Assembly: GCF_000321225.1 (NCBI RefSeq)
Contig: NW_004450562.1
Location: 404,486-468,485 of the forward strand
Length of the DNA: 64,000 nucleotides
From: Odobenus rosmarus divergens
Lineage: Eukaryota; Chordata; Mammalia; Carnivora; Odobenidae
Direction of reading: 5' to 3'
Below are positions 44,966-56,031 of this stretch, piece after piece; positions within the stretch are counted from its first letter, which is position 1; every line of letters begins with the position of its first letter. The notes below the pieces were generated by a model. The model saw only the letters and a list, made by a program, of their open reading frames with translations, had not been told where the DNA came from and did not search any database. A program made the translations under genes and the position numbers.

Positions 44966-46639
44966 GGGGTGGAGTAGTGACAACAGGTCCCTGAAGTGAG
45001 GTGAAATGACAAAGCCGGCCAGTGAGAAGGACCTCAACTCTCTGGGGGCTCACCCCACTTTCCTGAAGAGAGCGGCTCCCTGGAGACCCTGCCCACAGAC
45101 CGCACTGCCCTCCAGTGCTTGTGGGCGTTTTGTCTTTTAACCTCGTGACTTTATTGAGGAGACCTCTCCCTGCAGCCTTTATTGACTGAGCAGCCATGAC
45201 TCACCACTTCTAGCTCTAGGTGCTGACTCACAAGAACGCAGGATTCCTAGGAGCTTAAGCCCCTGGGGAGTTCAGTTTTCCGCTGCCGCCAGTGACTGGA
45301 TGGATATTGCTTCACTGGGCCTCAGTTTCTCAGCTGTGCTGTGGCGGAGTTAGGCACGTGGAATTTCTGATGTTCAAAGAGGAAAATTTTGTGGGGAGAA
45401 GTCCTTGTTCTTCTTGTAAATCCTTCCTGGAAATGGACTGGTGAAATGGGTGGATGGTTAGGACTTAGCCCATGCCAGAGAAATGGAAAGATTTAAGTTT
45501 GTGCATTCATTCATTCGGTCATTCACTCATTCACTCATTCATTCAGTTGGTCAGTCAGTATCCTTCACTGCTTAGCAGCCATAAGCGCTTTGGAAAAATG
45601 CTCATATAAGGAATTATAAAGGCCTTTCACTCTCAGCTTGTACAAATGTTTGTCTCTTTATGAAAATAAAGATCGTCTCTGGCTCGCTCATATATTTCAG
45701 TCTGTCTTGAGCACCTCCTTTGTGCCCGCTCTGCTTGGCTTTACTCTCCTGGAAGGCTGGCCTTGCCTGGTGCAGGAACACCCACATCTGGCCCAGGGCC
45801 CAGCACACAGTAGGCTCGTAGCCCGTGAGCGCCTTTGGTAGACTGAACTGGCCAGAAAACAGTATTTTTAAGTGGTGGTGACATGAAGGGCTGTATCCCA
45901 AACTGAGATTTGCCCCCAGAGTGGTGTTGGGTGTCATGCTCAGGGGTAACTGATTTGTAGCATGCTTGAGAGCCCTCACCTGTACATAGGTTAGGTTTGC
46001 TCCTTGTTAGTTGTTCTCTTGATTCCCTTATCAGCTTCCATCTTGTCCTTAGGCTGGAGCTGTTTTGGTCACTGATTTTTATGAGCTCTTTGTTCACTGC
46101 CCACAGGGCTGTGTGGGGCTCGCTCCACTTCCTCCACCCTCCAGAAATTCAGCTGCTGACCTTGAGAAGCTGGAAACCCAACAAAAGGGAGAGTGTAACC
46201 TCTCCTGACCTGAGGCTCTAGGCTTAACTCCTGGACTCACCAGCCAGGTGTTTGTTTGCCTCTGTTTTGTAGATGAGGAAACAAAGTTTTAAATACCTGT
46301 CCTAATGTCGCAGGTAATTATAGGGCTCAGACTTAAACCTGTCTTTGGCTCAGTAGAGAAAGCCTTTTCACCACCCCATCTGCTTCTCATATGATTGGGA
46401 ATCTTACTTTCTCTCTGCAGACAGGAGCTCAGAGGCCCCCTACAGAGTGGTGTGGGCTTAGGGGGCCACTGCTGTGTCTACCCGGGGAGTGGGACTGACC
46501 TTCAGCCAGGATAGTCCACTGAGGCACGGAGGGTGGGCATTCTAATCATGGGAGCCCATCAGCATGTCCTGATTCCCGGTGGTCTCCTTCTTATAAGGTA
46601 GCCCCAGTGATAAGGGGAACTGCCAGGAGGGTGTTAGGA
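44966..46639. other. Mostly unique with L2/MIR scraps
   Basis: An L2-like scrap lies at about 45690-45830 (CCCAGCACACAGTAGGCTCG) and a MIR core at about 46262-46350 (TGTAGATGAGGAAACAAAGT). A (ATTC)n-like run lies at 45505-45547. No gene is seen. Confidence 0.45.
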
Positions 46640-46810
46640 GAGGTGGTGGTGATCCTGGCTCAGTTGTTGACATTTTCCAAGTCCCGGTTTGCCAACCATG
46701 AAAGGTGGATAGCAGTGGCAGTTAGGTCCTAAAGTCGATGTGAAGGTTCCGTGTGGTAAGCAGTGCCTAGTTTGGTTACTCAGCACCTGGTCAACACCAA
46801 ACACATGGCA
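46640..46810 (+). repeat. Weak MIR relic
   Basis: TGGCTCAGTTGTTGACATTT and CAGCACCTGGTCAACACC only loosely fit MIR. Confidence 0.35.
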
Positions 46811-47935
46811 TGAGTCCGCTTTCAGTCCCTAAATCATTCTCCCACCAACCACAGAACCAAGGAAGAGCTGTCAGAAGGCAAGCCCTCTACTTTCCTGTGA
46901 GTGTCCCTAACATATGCTGATCTCTTAAAGAAACTAGCCAGCAATTATCTGAGTACCGTTCACGTGCTCAGCATGCCATCAGGCACCCGGGGGATACAGT
47001 TGGATGTGGACCTGCTTACAGTGTAAAAGGAGACATGAGTATAAGTCATAGCTCAAGAGTATGAGACATAGACACGAAGGGCTTAAGGAAGGGCCTAGCA
47101 GGGCCCACAGTGCATACTTGGGAAATGTTTAAAAACACTCAGACTGGAGGGCACTTGAATAGGCACAGCACTCTGAGGTGGTACCGGGAACCCCAGTTCA
47201 TGGAACTCATCCGGCACCCAGTCTGTGGAAGGACGGGTCTTGGGTGAAAAGCAGCCCCGGTCCTGATGCCAAGCCCTTGCTGGTGGAGACCATGTGCGGC
47301 AATCTCCCCCCTGGGGAATCAGATAGGAACTTCCTTCCAGGCAAGAGCCTGGCACTTTCCCTGGAGGTAAATCAACCTTTTCAACTCCAAGGGTGGATAA
47401 TCGGGTTTGGTGAGCTGGGGAGGCTGGGGCGGGGGGCAGCGTGGAACCCCAATGGTTGAAGTGCTCACCAGGCCCACAGAATTATCAAGATGCATTTATG
47501 AAGTGCTGCTTTTGTGTGGGGTGTTCTGCTGGGGTGTGGATGGGGAGAGTCTTGACGTGTTTGTTCTCTAGGTGGGAGGAGAGCATGGGAACTCAGGTGA
47601 AGACTTTCCCCAGGCCTGGGACAAGAGCTGAACGTGGCTTTTGTCCCACCTGTGTGCAGTCCGAACAGGAGCCAGCATCTTCCTCAAGGACAAGAACTGA
47701 TGGAGGCTCGCTGTGGGCCAGGCGCTGTGCTGAACTCGGGGATCTACTGGGGACCAGCACAGGCCAGAGCCAGATAACCTCTAACAGGGTCTCTACCCTG
47801 CAGTGTTTTGTAGTTCGGTTTAGGTTTTGTAAGGGCAGGGAACTAAATGGGGAGCAGAAACAACCGTGTGAGAAGGAATGTGTTTTAGAAAAATCACTGA
47901 TGTTTTCTTGTTTGTTTTGTTTTGTTGTATATAGG
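46811..47935. other. Mostly unique; no gene supported
   Basis: A 169-codon + strand frame at 47441-47950 has no recognisable domain, and its C-terminal end runs into L1-flanking low-complexity sequence. I treat it as chance. Confidence 0.4.
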
Positions 47936-48295
47936 AAAGCTATTGATTAATAATTTCTTTTATTAATGTTGACTAATATTGTAAAACTGTCCTACTAGTT
48001 CTAATAGTTTTTTAGAGCTTATTTTATTTTTTTGTGGGGAGGAATTTTTCTAGGCACATGATCACATCATCTGCAAGTTATTGGAATTTTGCTTCTTCGT
48101 CCTTCCCAATTGGTGAAACTTTGTCTATTTATTGGTCTAATTAGAATGGCAAATGCTTTCTGAATAATGTTAAACAATGGTGATATCTTGGGTCATTTTT
48201 TACCTTATACTGACATCAGTAGGAGTCCCAGCTCTCAGTTTAAGCTGTCTATCTCTTAAGGAAGTTTCTCTCTATTCCTATTTTGTTAAGAGATT
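47936..48295 (-). mobile_element. L1 ORF2 remnant, left part
   Basis: AGGCACATGATCACATCATC, AATGGCAAATGCTTTCTGAA and AACAATGGTGATATCTTGGG are reversed ORF2 text. A Can-SINE splits the copy at 48296. Confidence 0.85.
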
Positions 48296-48492
48296 TTTTT
48301 TTAAAGATTTTTATTCATTTATTTGACAGAGAAAGACACAGCGAGAGAAGGAGTACAAGCAGGGGAAGTGGGAGAGGGAGAAGCAGGCCTCCCACGGAGC
48401 AGGGAGTCCAATGCGGGGCTTGATCCCAGGACCCTGGGATTATGACCTGAGCCGAAGGCAGACGCTTAATGACTGAGCCACCCAGGTGCCCC
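48296..48492 (-). repeat. Can-SINE inside L1
   Basis: Reversed full-length copy with head GACTGAGCCACCCAGGTGCC. AAGAGATT plus Ts is duplicated at 48288-48295 and 48493-48500. Confidence 0.95.
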
Positions 48493-48498
48493 AAGAGA

Positions 48499-48650
48499 TT
48501 TTTTTTTTTTAAAGTCAGGAATAAATGTTGAAATTTTAAAAAAATTAAAATTTTTTTTTTTTAAAGTCAGGAATAAATGTTGAAATTTTAAAAAAATTAA
48601 AATTTTTTTTTTTAAAGTCAGGAATAAATGTTGAAATTGTTAAATTTCAA
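48499..48650. repeat. 52-bp tandem repeat, about 2.8 copies
   Basis: Each unit is a 11-12 base T-run, then AAAGTCAGGAATAAATGTTG and an A/T-rich filler. T-runs start at 48499, 48551 and 48603. The third unit diverges after 48635. The text is L1-derived. Confidence 0.95.
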
Positions 48651-48800
48651 AAAAGGCATACGTGTTTTTCCTCTTGATCGTGTTAGTGAGGTAAATTACA
48701 TGGGTAGATTTCCCTAATATTGACCCATCCTTGCCTTCCCGGAGTGAGCCACATTTGGTTGTGCTCTGTATCTCTTTCAAGAAAAAAGCATGTCAACCTA
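48651..48800 (-). mobile_element. L1 ORF2 remnant, right part
   Basis: TCTTGATCGTGTTAGTGAGG, TTGACCCATCCTTGCCTTCC and GGAGTGAGCCACATTTGGTT continue the reversed ORF2. Confidence 0.85.
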
Positions 48801-49044
48801 CTTGCCGTCATTTGAATTACTGCTCCGTGAAGATGCAGTTGGTTTATCCTGCTGTTTAGAATAATGTCAACAGGATAGCTTTACTTCAGTTTGAGAAGTC
48901 AGAACTGGAGTGATGAACAAATCACTAATTTGTTAGGCCAGCATACCGCTACTGAATGCTGATATGTGCAAAGCACTCTGGTTGGATGGCCTCCAGTGCC
49001 CTGTGTAGCTCGGAGTTCTTGTGATTCTATGCAACGGTTCCATT

Positions 49045-49500
49045 AGTCAGGATTTGTTGTTGTTGTTCCAAGTGACAGAAACACAGTTCAGCCTGGATTA
49101 AGGGAATATATCGTTCCTATAAATGGACAGCCCAAGTGGGTAGCTTCAGGCATAGCTGGATCCAGGAGCTCAGTGTTACTCGGTTTTGCTCTCACTCTTT
49201 CCTTCCCTTGACTCCACTTTCTTCTCTGTTGGCTTCATTCCCAGGAAGGCTTCCTTTACATGATACCTCCCAGAAGCTCCAGGCTAACATTCTCCCACAG
49301 CTGTGGACTGAGAGTTTATCATTCCTACTTGTTCCAACAAGACTTCCCAAGTTGACTCATATTTTTTCTGCTTGGGACACATGCTGTCTTCTGGACCTCA
49401 AGGGTCAGGGGATAAGTTCAGCCTTATCTGAACCCTTGGACCGAAAGGGGGGATGGGTGGGAAGGCCAAGTACTTTTACCCACAGATGGGCAATCAGATG
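49045..49500. repeat. Old interspersed repeat, family unresolved
   Basis: CAAGTGACAGAAACACAGTTC, AGCCTGGATTAAGGGAATAT, TTCAGGCATAGCTGGATCCA and TCTGTTGGCTTCATTCCCAG follow a well-known dispersed mammalian repeat. The 176-codon frame at 49136-49666 lies over it and is not a gene. Confidence 0.55.
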
Positions 49501-50235
49501 CGTGGTGGCAGAAACACCCGATGTCCATGCCACTGGGGCCAGTGATCCTCTTTCTTTTGTGTTCTTTGCGGGCCTTTTTCATAGGTCGGAGGGGAGGCTG
49601 CAAGGGGCTGTGATTCCTGGTCCAGCCCTAGGGCCCAGCAGGTCAGTGGCAGAACAGGGATTCTAAGTCCCTATCTGAAATTCTAGCCCTTACTTGTTCC
49701 ACTGAATTACACATAGAAATAGGAGTAGAGAGTTAAGGTGTTAGCTGGGCACTTTGAGATTTGGTTGTTAAATGAAGGATTTTCCTGGGTTACCCTCAAC
49801 GCTGACGCACTCACCCGATGTAATCATTCATCTTGGTGATTCCCTATTGTCCTCTTTCCAGAATAAACTTAGAAGGTAGACACTTTTAAAGGGGTGTCTT
49901 TGATGGGATGTTAACTATTTTATGTGGAGCGTGTATAGTAACAAAGTTTTAATTTGGCAAAATCTTGCCTGGTCCGATTGGTCATCTCTTCAAATACTTT
50001 TTGTCTTTTAAGCTTTATTTTATATATGGTGTGTGTCAAATTAAGGGCAAAGCTCAGTGAGTTTCTACATATGTTTCTACTCTTCAGATCAAGGTACAGT
50101 ACTTGTTTAAACACTCTTTACTAGCTGCTTGCCAGCCTCCTTGCTTTACCCCACTCCCTACCTCCTCCCAGAAAAGCCTGGCCTCAGGCTGTCCCTAAGA
50201 ACTCTCTTCTGGGTGTACCGACCTGAGTTTCCTAA
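49501..50235. other. Unique sequence, no gene seen
   Basis: Nothing supportable. Confidence 0.4.
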
Positions 50236-50249
50236 AGACTTGCGCGAGG

Positions 50250-50451
50250 TGGGTCGCCTGGGTGGCTCAGTCAGTTAAACATCAGCCTTCAGCTTAGGTC
50301 CTGATCTCAGGGTCCTGGGATCGAGCCCTGCATCAGGCTCCCTGCTCAGTGGAAAGTCTGCTTCTCCCTCTCCCACTCCCGCTGCTTGTGTTCCCTCTCT
50401 CGCTGTGTCTCTCTCTGTCAAATAAATAAATAAAATCTTAAAAAAAAAAAA
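50250..50451 (+). repeat. Can-SINE, full length
   Basis: Head GGGTCGCCTGGGTGGCTCAG, CT-rich middle, AAATAAATAAATAAAATC and A-tail. AGACTTGCGCGAGG (50236-50249) and AGACTTGTGCAAGG (50452-50465) are the duplication, two differences. Confidence 0.96.
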
Positions 50452-50554
50452 AGACTTGTGCAAGGAAAGAGGAGGGAAGTTACCATCTATAGAGGACAAA
50501 TACAGAGCCCTCCGTGCTCTAGGTGGCTGCGAATGCACATTGTCCAATCGTGAT

Positions 50555-50695
50555 ATTGGAAGGCCCCCTTACTCTCTTGCTCCTCCTTCACAGACGAGGA
50601 AACTGAGGTCCCAAGAGAGGTAGGATCTACTGAAGGTCATGGGCTGATGCAGGTTCAAGGCCAGACAGATGATCCATGGCTATAGGCCAGCCACC
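50555..50695 (-). repeat. MIR core fragment
   Basis: CACAGACGAGGAAACTGAGG and ATGCAGGTTCAAGGCCAGAC are reversed MIR. Confidence 0.7.
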
Positions 50696-50779
50696 CACTG
50701 TGGTCTCACTCTCATTTCATGATACTCTTGATTTTTTTTTTTTCCTGGAAAAACTTGAAACTCTGCGAAAGATGGTATA

Positions 50780-51192
50780 TATAGTAGAAAGAATGTAGGT
50801 GCTGGTAACTGACATTCTTGGGTTCAAATTCCTGCTCTGTTTTATGATCTTGCGCAAGGCTGTTAATCTTCCTGAACCTCAGTATCTTTATCTATAGATG
50901 GGATCATATTTTTTTTTTTAAAGATTTTATTTATTTGAGAGAGAGAGAGCACATGAGAGGGGGGAGGGTTAGAGGGAGAAGCAGACTCCCTGCTGAGCAG
51001 GGAGCCCGATGCGGGACTCGATCCAGGGACTCCAGGATCATGACCTGAGCCGAAGGCAGTTGCTTAACCAACTGAGCCACCCAGGCGCCCTAGATGGGAT
51101 CATATTAACACCAACCTCATAGGTGGTCTTGAGGTTTAAATGAGATGACAGCTGTCGTGTGCTCAGCACATTGTCTGGCACATGTCATTTTT
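50780..51192 (+). repeat. MIR split by a Can-SINE
   Basis: Left part 50780-50910 (TTGGGTTCAAATTCCTGCTC, GAACCTCAGTATCTTTATCT) and right part 51091-51192 (GAGGTTTAAATGAGATGACA, GTCTGGCACATGTCAT) are one MIR. The Can-SINE lies between. Confidence 0.88.
50911..51090 (-). repeat. Can-SINE inside a MIR
   Basis: Reversed full-length copy, head CAACTGAGCCACCCAGGCGCC. A perfect 16-bp duplication TAGATGGGATCATATT lies at 50895-50910 and 51091-51106. The young-type head resembles the copies at 20638 and 25606. Confidence 0.98.
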
Positions 51193-51309
51193 ATATTTGA
51201 AAAGTCAGTTTATAGCATCTCTTGTGGGGCGGGAGGGTGAGAAGTGATGTAAAAGTAAGCTGACAAAATCATAACTTCCCCCCAGATATGAACACTCTAG
51301 CATGACTTT

Positions 51310-51503
51310 TTTAAATTTTATTTTATTTATTCATTTGACAGAGAGAGACACAGCGAGAGAGGGAACACACGCAGGGGGAGTGGGAGAGGGAGAAGCAGGC
51401 TTCCCGCCGAGCAGGGAGCCCCATGCGGGGCTCGATCCCAGGACCCCGGGATCATGACCTGAGCCGAAGGTAGACACTTAACCGACCGAGCCACCCAGGT
51501 GCC
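51310..51503 (-). repeat. Can-SINE, full length
   Basis: Reversed copy. Perfect duplication ACTCTAGCATGACTTT at 51294-51309 and 51504-51519. Confidence 0.98.
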
Positions 51504-51549
51504 ACTCTAGCATGACTTTAATTTTACACTTCTAAATTGGTTTAGTAAT

Positions 51550-51790
51550 AGCGATAGCATGGTATTTAAGAACACTCTGGAGATGGACTGCCTTGATTCA
51601 AATCCTGACTGTTGCGTGGTGTAACCTTGGGTAAATCACTTAACCCCTCTGGGCTATAGTTTCCTTGAATGTAAAGTGAGGCTAATAATAGGGCCTACCT
51701 TATAGGGTAGCTCTGAGGACTGAATGAGATAATGGGTAAAGCATACCTCCTTAGCCCAGTACCTTTGTCGATGTGCAATAAATGTGACTT
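51550..51790 (+). repeat. MIR SINE, near full length
   Basis: TTGATTCAAATCCTGACTGT, AACCTTGGGTAAATCACTTA, GGGTAGCTCTGAGGACTGAA and TGTGCAATAAATGTGACTTA span the whole MIR. Confidence 0.92.
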
Positions 51791-53650
51791 ATTATTACTG
51801 CCAACAAATTGATCTACATATCTCTTTGGCCTTTAAACACCTTGCTGGAAGTTGGCCTTGGTTTCCACAGTCTGCATTCTCTTTGTGCTGGAATGTCACC
51901 GAGAGCTCTCTCAGGTTTGTATCGGTGACGGAAGAGAAGAATGGGTGCCTGGGCGGCAGCAGCCTCTAGAAGTTACAGGAAGAGGTCGGCGTTTAGAGAA
52001 GAGTGAATGGACCACTCTCCTGGGTTGAGCGTTTTTGTCTGTTGGGGACAATGTGTGGCTTTCACGGGTGACTCATCCTCGGGCAGCAGTGACCACCCCA
52101 TGGGAAATGCAGAGTGGAGTTCAGCCCCACATGTGCCAGGAGGGTGTCTGGGTCTGGAGCTGATGGGGGCGGGGAGGGCTCATTTCTCTGAGGACCAAGG
52201 AGTCAACTCAGCTAGCCATGGGTCAGGCTGAGCAATTGAAAGGATGGGAGAAAATAAAAGGTGCTAGCTTGGCAGGCTCAGCTTTTTTTTTGTTTTTTTG
52301 TTTTTTTTAAAAACGCTCCTTTCAGCTCTGAATCGGCCCCTTGAGCTGCAAGGAGCAGTGCCAGTTAACCCACATTTAATTGGAAACTGGGTTAGGGGAC
52401 ATTCTCTTCCCCCCCTCTGAGCATGTCCTGTGTGTTGGCCCCCTTCCAGTGGCTGGTACAGTAACAGCCATTGACACAGCCCTGGCTGTCTGGATGCTGG
52501 AATCAGCTGGGTGAATATACATCCCTCTCCTTCCACATCCGCCAACTCTCTCCTAATTGCATTTGCCAGCTCTGCAGAGAATGCAGACTTTCCCTTTGAT
52601 TTTCTTAAAGATCAGTCTCCTTTGTTTATCTTTGTCTATCTCTGCTGTTTGGGAAACACCTCATCACATCTTCATTGTTAGATTTTAATTTTCCTGTTCA
52701 GCAGAAGCTTTTTCCTCTCCTGGGTAAAATTATACAGGTTTCCTTTTGTCTGGTGACTCCCCCCGAGTGTGTGTGTGCGTATGAGAGAGAGAGAGAAAGC
52801 TTCCCTCTCCCCTACCCCTAGGCCTCACTGTGCCTTGTTTTGGGGGCTGGGACCTGGTAGACAGTAATACAGTGACTCCCTTGTCTGATGGGTTCCCACC
52901 AGCTGATGAGCAAGGTCATTTTCATACTCATGACACCTGCTTATCAAAACCACCAGCTGCGCTCCACAAAGACGGCCCCCTCCCCCACCCTGGAGAAAGA
53001 TGAGATAAGAATAGACCAGGAGCTAGAAAGTGAAGGACACTATCCACTGACAGTTAAGGCGTGGATGGCATTTGATGGGACAACTGGGCTCTGTAGGCTC
53101 TGGATTGATGTAAGTGCCCCACCATAACGGGTTGAATTGGAAGAAGTTTTTAAAATAAACAATAAGATATTTGTGCGCACATTATGTGATTTGATCCCTT
53201 TTTTTGTTGTTCTTGTGACCAACTTGACTTTTTAGAAAGCAGTTTTACATCATCCACCTGCCTCTTATCATTTTAAAATGCAATGGCTCTGTATCATGAA
53301 ATACATAAATTACATTGGCTAGTGGGATTTCATTCATTAACTAATGGCTGAGAGACAGGATGTGTGAGCTGGCGTGTTACTCTTTTCCTGTCATGGGTGT
53401 GGGTGCCATCAGGGCTTCTCTGTCTGGATGGTCTTCTCTGAGCTTCCTGGTGGATCCTGAGGACTGGCCCGGGGGTGGGGGGGGCCCCCTTCCCCGTGGT
53501 CTCTGGAGCTGTATATTGAAAGGTAGCTGCTTTGGTCTGTGGGAGTTGGCCATCTGGGGCTTGGAATTCCAAAGAGCTCATCATGCCTAAAGCTGCTTGG
53601 GGATTGGTAAGACCAGACCTTTCTCACCACTGAACACGTTGTGGTCTTAA
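51791..53650. other. Longest repeat-poor stretch
   Basis: I recognise no repeat over about 1.8 kb, apart from T-rich tracts near 52282-52310 and a GT/GA patch near 52766-52798. Around 52590-52650 it carries CTTTGAT, CTTTGTTTA and TGTTTATC, TCF/LEF-, SOX- and FOX-like motifs. It could be conserved noncoding DNA. Frames have no recognisable domain. Confidence 0.35.
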
Positions 53651-53664
53651 AAATGGAATAAGGG

Positions 53665-53841
53665 CAGCTCAGTTGGTTAAGTGTCTGCCTTTGGCTCAGG
53701 TCATGACCTCAGGGTCGTGGGATCGAGTCCCACATTGGGCTCTCTGCTTAGCAGGGAGTCTGCTTCTCCCTCTCAGTCTCCCTCTGTGCTCTCTCTCTCT
53801 CTGTCTCTCTCAAATAAATAAATAAAATCTTTAAAAAAAAT
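53665..53841 (+). repeat. Can-SINE, 5'-shortened
   Basis: Starts at GCAGCTCAGTTGGTTAAGTG, lacking the first ~10 bases of the head. Duplication TGGAATAAGGG at 53654-53664 and about 53842-53852. Confidence 0.95.
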
Positions 53842-54189
53842 TGGAATAAGGGTGATGAAGTGTCTGGGGCTTTAGGTAGGGATGGATCCAGGTTTCAGGA
53901 ATCTGAAACATAATCGGGGTGGGGGAGCTTCTTCAAGAAAAATAATTCAAAAATATCCTTGTCTAAATTTTATAAAAGCGTAAGACCATATGCATACCTT
54001 TCTAAGGAGGGGCTTCAGCCTCATTAGCTTCTTGCTATATCCAATTTGGGCTGTAGCAAAACAAGCAGAGACACATTGTGAGGAGAAATTGAAGTGTGAA
54101 AGTAAGAGGTCCATCTTAGGCCAGATTAGAAAGGGGATGTAGTGTTTCTGTGTGTCTACTCACAGCTGTTCAACTTGATCGGTATAGCA

Positions 54190-54300
54190 AAAAGCAGGCA
54201 CATTTATGTGAGTGAATGGGTGTGGCTGTGTTTCAATAAAACCTTATTTACATAAACAGGCAGACCATTTGTCAACTTCTGGTCTAGACAATAATTTAAG
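54190..54300. repeat. Old repeat scrap
   Basis: GGCTGTGTTTCAATAAAACC, TTATTTACATAAACAGGCAG and ACTTCTGGTCTAGAC are a recurrent mammalian repeat text. The family is uncertain. Confidence 0.5.
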
Positions 54301-54369
54301 GCTGTTTGGTAGATTTTTTGCTAAAAAGTAGTAAGTTAAAACAAATTTTATAAATTTTTACTTTTGTAA

Positions 54370-54580
54370 GTTTTTTATTATTAACTGTTTGTGTTGATTG
54401 TAAAAGCTTTGAGAAGTTTAGAAAAATATAAAGAGGAAATAAAGTAATCACGTATAATTCTACCACTCATCAGTAAACACGGTTAATCAGTGAATACTGC
54501 AGGAAACTTCCTTCTTGCATTGGTATGCATATGCATACACACTAATTATTTTAATTGAAATTATGGTATCAGCTTGGTTC
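54370..54580 (-). repeat. Probable old L1 3' UTR fragment
   Basis: TAATTCTACCACTCATCAGT and GCATATGCATACACACTAAT resemble reversed old L1 3' UTR. Confidence 0.45.
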
Positions 54581-54639
54581 CTGGCTTTCTTCTAGAATAT
54601 GGCGGTCCAGTTGGTGATGCTTCGAAGTGGTACAGTTCT

Positions 54640-54880
54640 GGAGGAGGGTGCTGTTGGGCTTAAGGCTGTACTTTGGCGTCTGAGCTCTGGGTGTGAAGGC
54701 CAGTTATGTCTGAGCTGGGGGGCCTTGGACAAATCACTTTAGTTCCTGTAAAATGGAGATAATTATCTTACCCACTTCTGACGGTGGTTGTGAGGATTAA
54801 ATAAGATCACCCACAAAGAGGGCCTGATTCTTGGCCAGACACAGGTTAAGTGCTCAATAGATGTTGGACATTATTCTTAT
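54640..54880 (+). repeat. MIR SINE relic
   Basis: TGGACAAATCACTTTAGTTC, GTGGTTGTGAGGATTAAATA and TAAGTGCTCAATAGATGTTG match sense MIR. Confidence 0.85.
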
Positions 54881-55435
54881 TACTGTTATGGCTGTATTGT
54901 TGTAGGAATGGTAGCAGTTCCTGGGTTTTGAGGCAGCTCATGGAGCTGATGCCCTGCCCTGGAGACCCCAGCCCATCATCATCAACCTCATCTACCTGGC
55001 AAAGCTTGATAGGAGTAGTGATGTCCCAGGCCCATTGAGTTCCCTTAGAGTGCACTGTCACTCCACCAGGGAGTCACATCCTCAGTGGGTCCACGCAGGA
55101 CCCAGGGGCAGTGTGTGCTCACCATTGGAGACATTGCCCCTCGCACCTAACCAGACTCCACTGCTTCTCTTTCCACCCCGTCTCCTTTAGCCTCAGTGCG
55201 AGTCAGAGACTCTGAAAGCCTTACGGGGGTTGATGACAGAGCGAGACCTGTGACCAAGCACTTGCCAAAACCAGGTCTCATTAAGCTCCAGTAGAGCCCA
55301 TTCAGGATTTGGGACTGATCATCCCCTTGTACAGGTGAGGGCACCAAAGTCCAAGGTCACACAGCAGGTAAATTCATGATAGTGTTGGGACACCTTTGTT
55401 CTTGACGTCAAACCTTCACCCACCACCCTTGCTTT
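54881..55435. other. Mostly unique; MIR scrap near 55330-55390
   Basis: GTCCAAGGTCACACAGCAGG is a reversed MIR piece. No gene is seen. Confidence 0.4.
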
Positions 55436-55439
55436 GGGT

Positions 55440-55645
55440 TAGATCTGGGTTTCTCAGCCTCGACACCACTGACATTCTGGACAGGACAGCTGTTCTGTGC
55501 ATTGTAGGGTGTTCAGCAGCGTCTCTAGCCTGTACCCACTAGATACCATAACACAGCTTCCCCCAACTTGTGACAACCAAAAATATCTCCTCACGTTGCC
55601 GAACATTGCCTGGGGGCAATGAAGGAGACACTACTTGCCAGTGGG
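55440..55645 (-). mobile_element. MER20-like DNA transposon relic (hAT-Charlie)
   Basis: TTTCTCAGCCTCGACACCAC, TGACATTCTGGACAGGACAG, TGTGCATTGTAGGGTGTTCA, TACCCACTAGATACCATAAC and TGTGACAACCAAAAATATCT follow the MER20 consensus end to end in antisense. Non-autonomous and noncoding. Confidence 0.8.
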
Positions 55646-55815
55646 TGGGTGGGATTGGGGGTGCCTCAGTATCAAACGTGAACTGCTGTCCTTAGTGCGT
55701 CCAGATGGGGACTTTTCAGAGAGTTCCCTTATAGTGCAGGAAAAAGTGAGATTCTCGTTTGAGAGCTTGTGCTCAGAACCAGCATGTCCGTGTAAGTTTC
55801 CAGGTGGTTTAACTT

Positions 55816-56014
55816 TTTTTTTTTTTAAGATTTTCTTTATTTATTTGACAAAGAAAGACACAGTGAGAGAGGGAACACAAGCAGGGGGAGTGGGAGAGGG
55901 AGAAGCAGGCCTCCCGCGGAGCAGGGAGCCCGACGTGGGGCTTGATCCCAGGACCCTGGGACCATGACCTGAGATGAAAGCAAACACTTAATGACTGAGC
56001 CACCCAGGCGCCCC
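55816..56014 (-). repeat. Can-SINE, full length
   Basis: Reversed copy, head GACTGAGCCACCCAGGCGCC. Perfect 17-bp duplication TCCAGGTGGTTTAACTT at 55799-55815 and 56015-56031. Confidence 0.98.
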
Positions 56015-56031
56015 TCCAGGTGGTTTAACTT

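Noticed and set aside
45505..45550. Regularly spaced CATTC repeats considered as a CRISPR-like array
   Set aside because: It is a short impure (ATTC)n microsatellite in mammalian DNA. There are no repeat-spacer units.
47441..47950. 169-codon + strand frame
   Set aside because: No recognisable domain, no splice or promoter context, and it runs into AT-rich L1 flank.
49136..49666. 176-codon + strand frame
   Set aside because: It overlies an old interspersed repeat (49045-49500) and has no recognisable domain.
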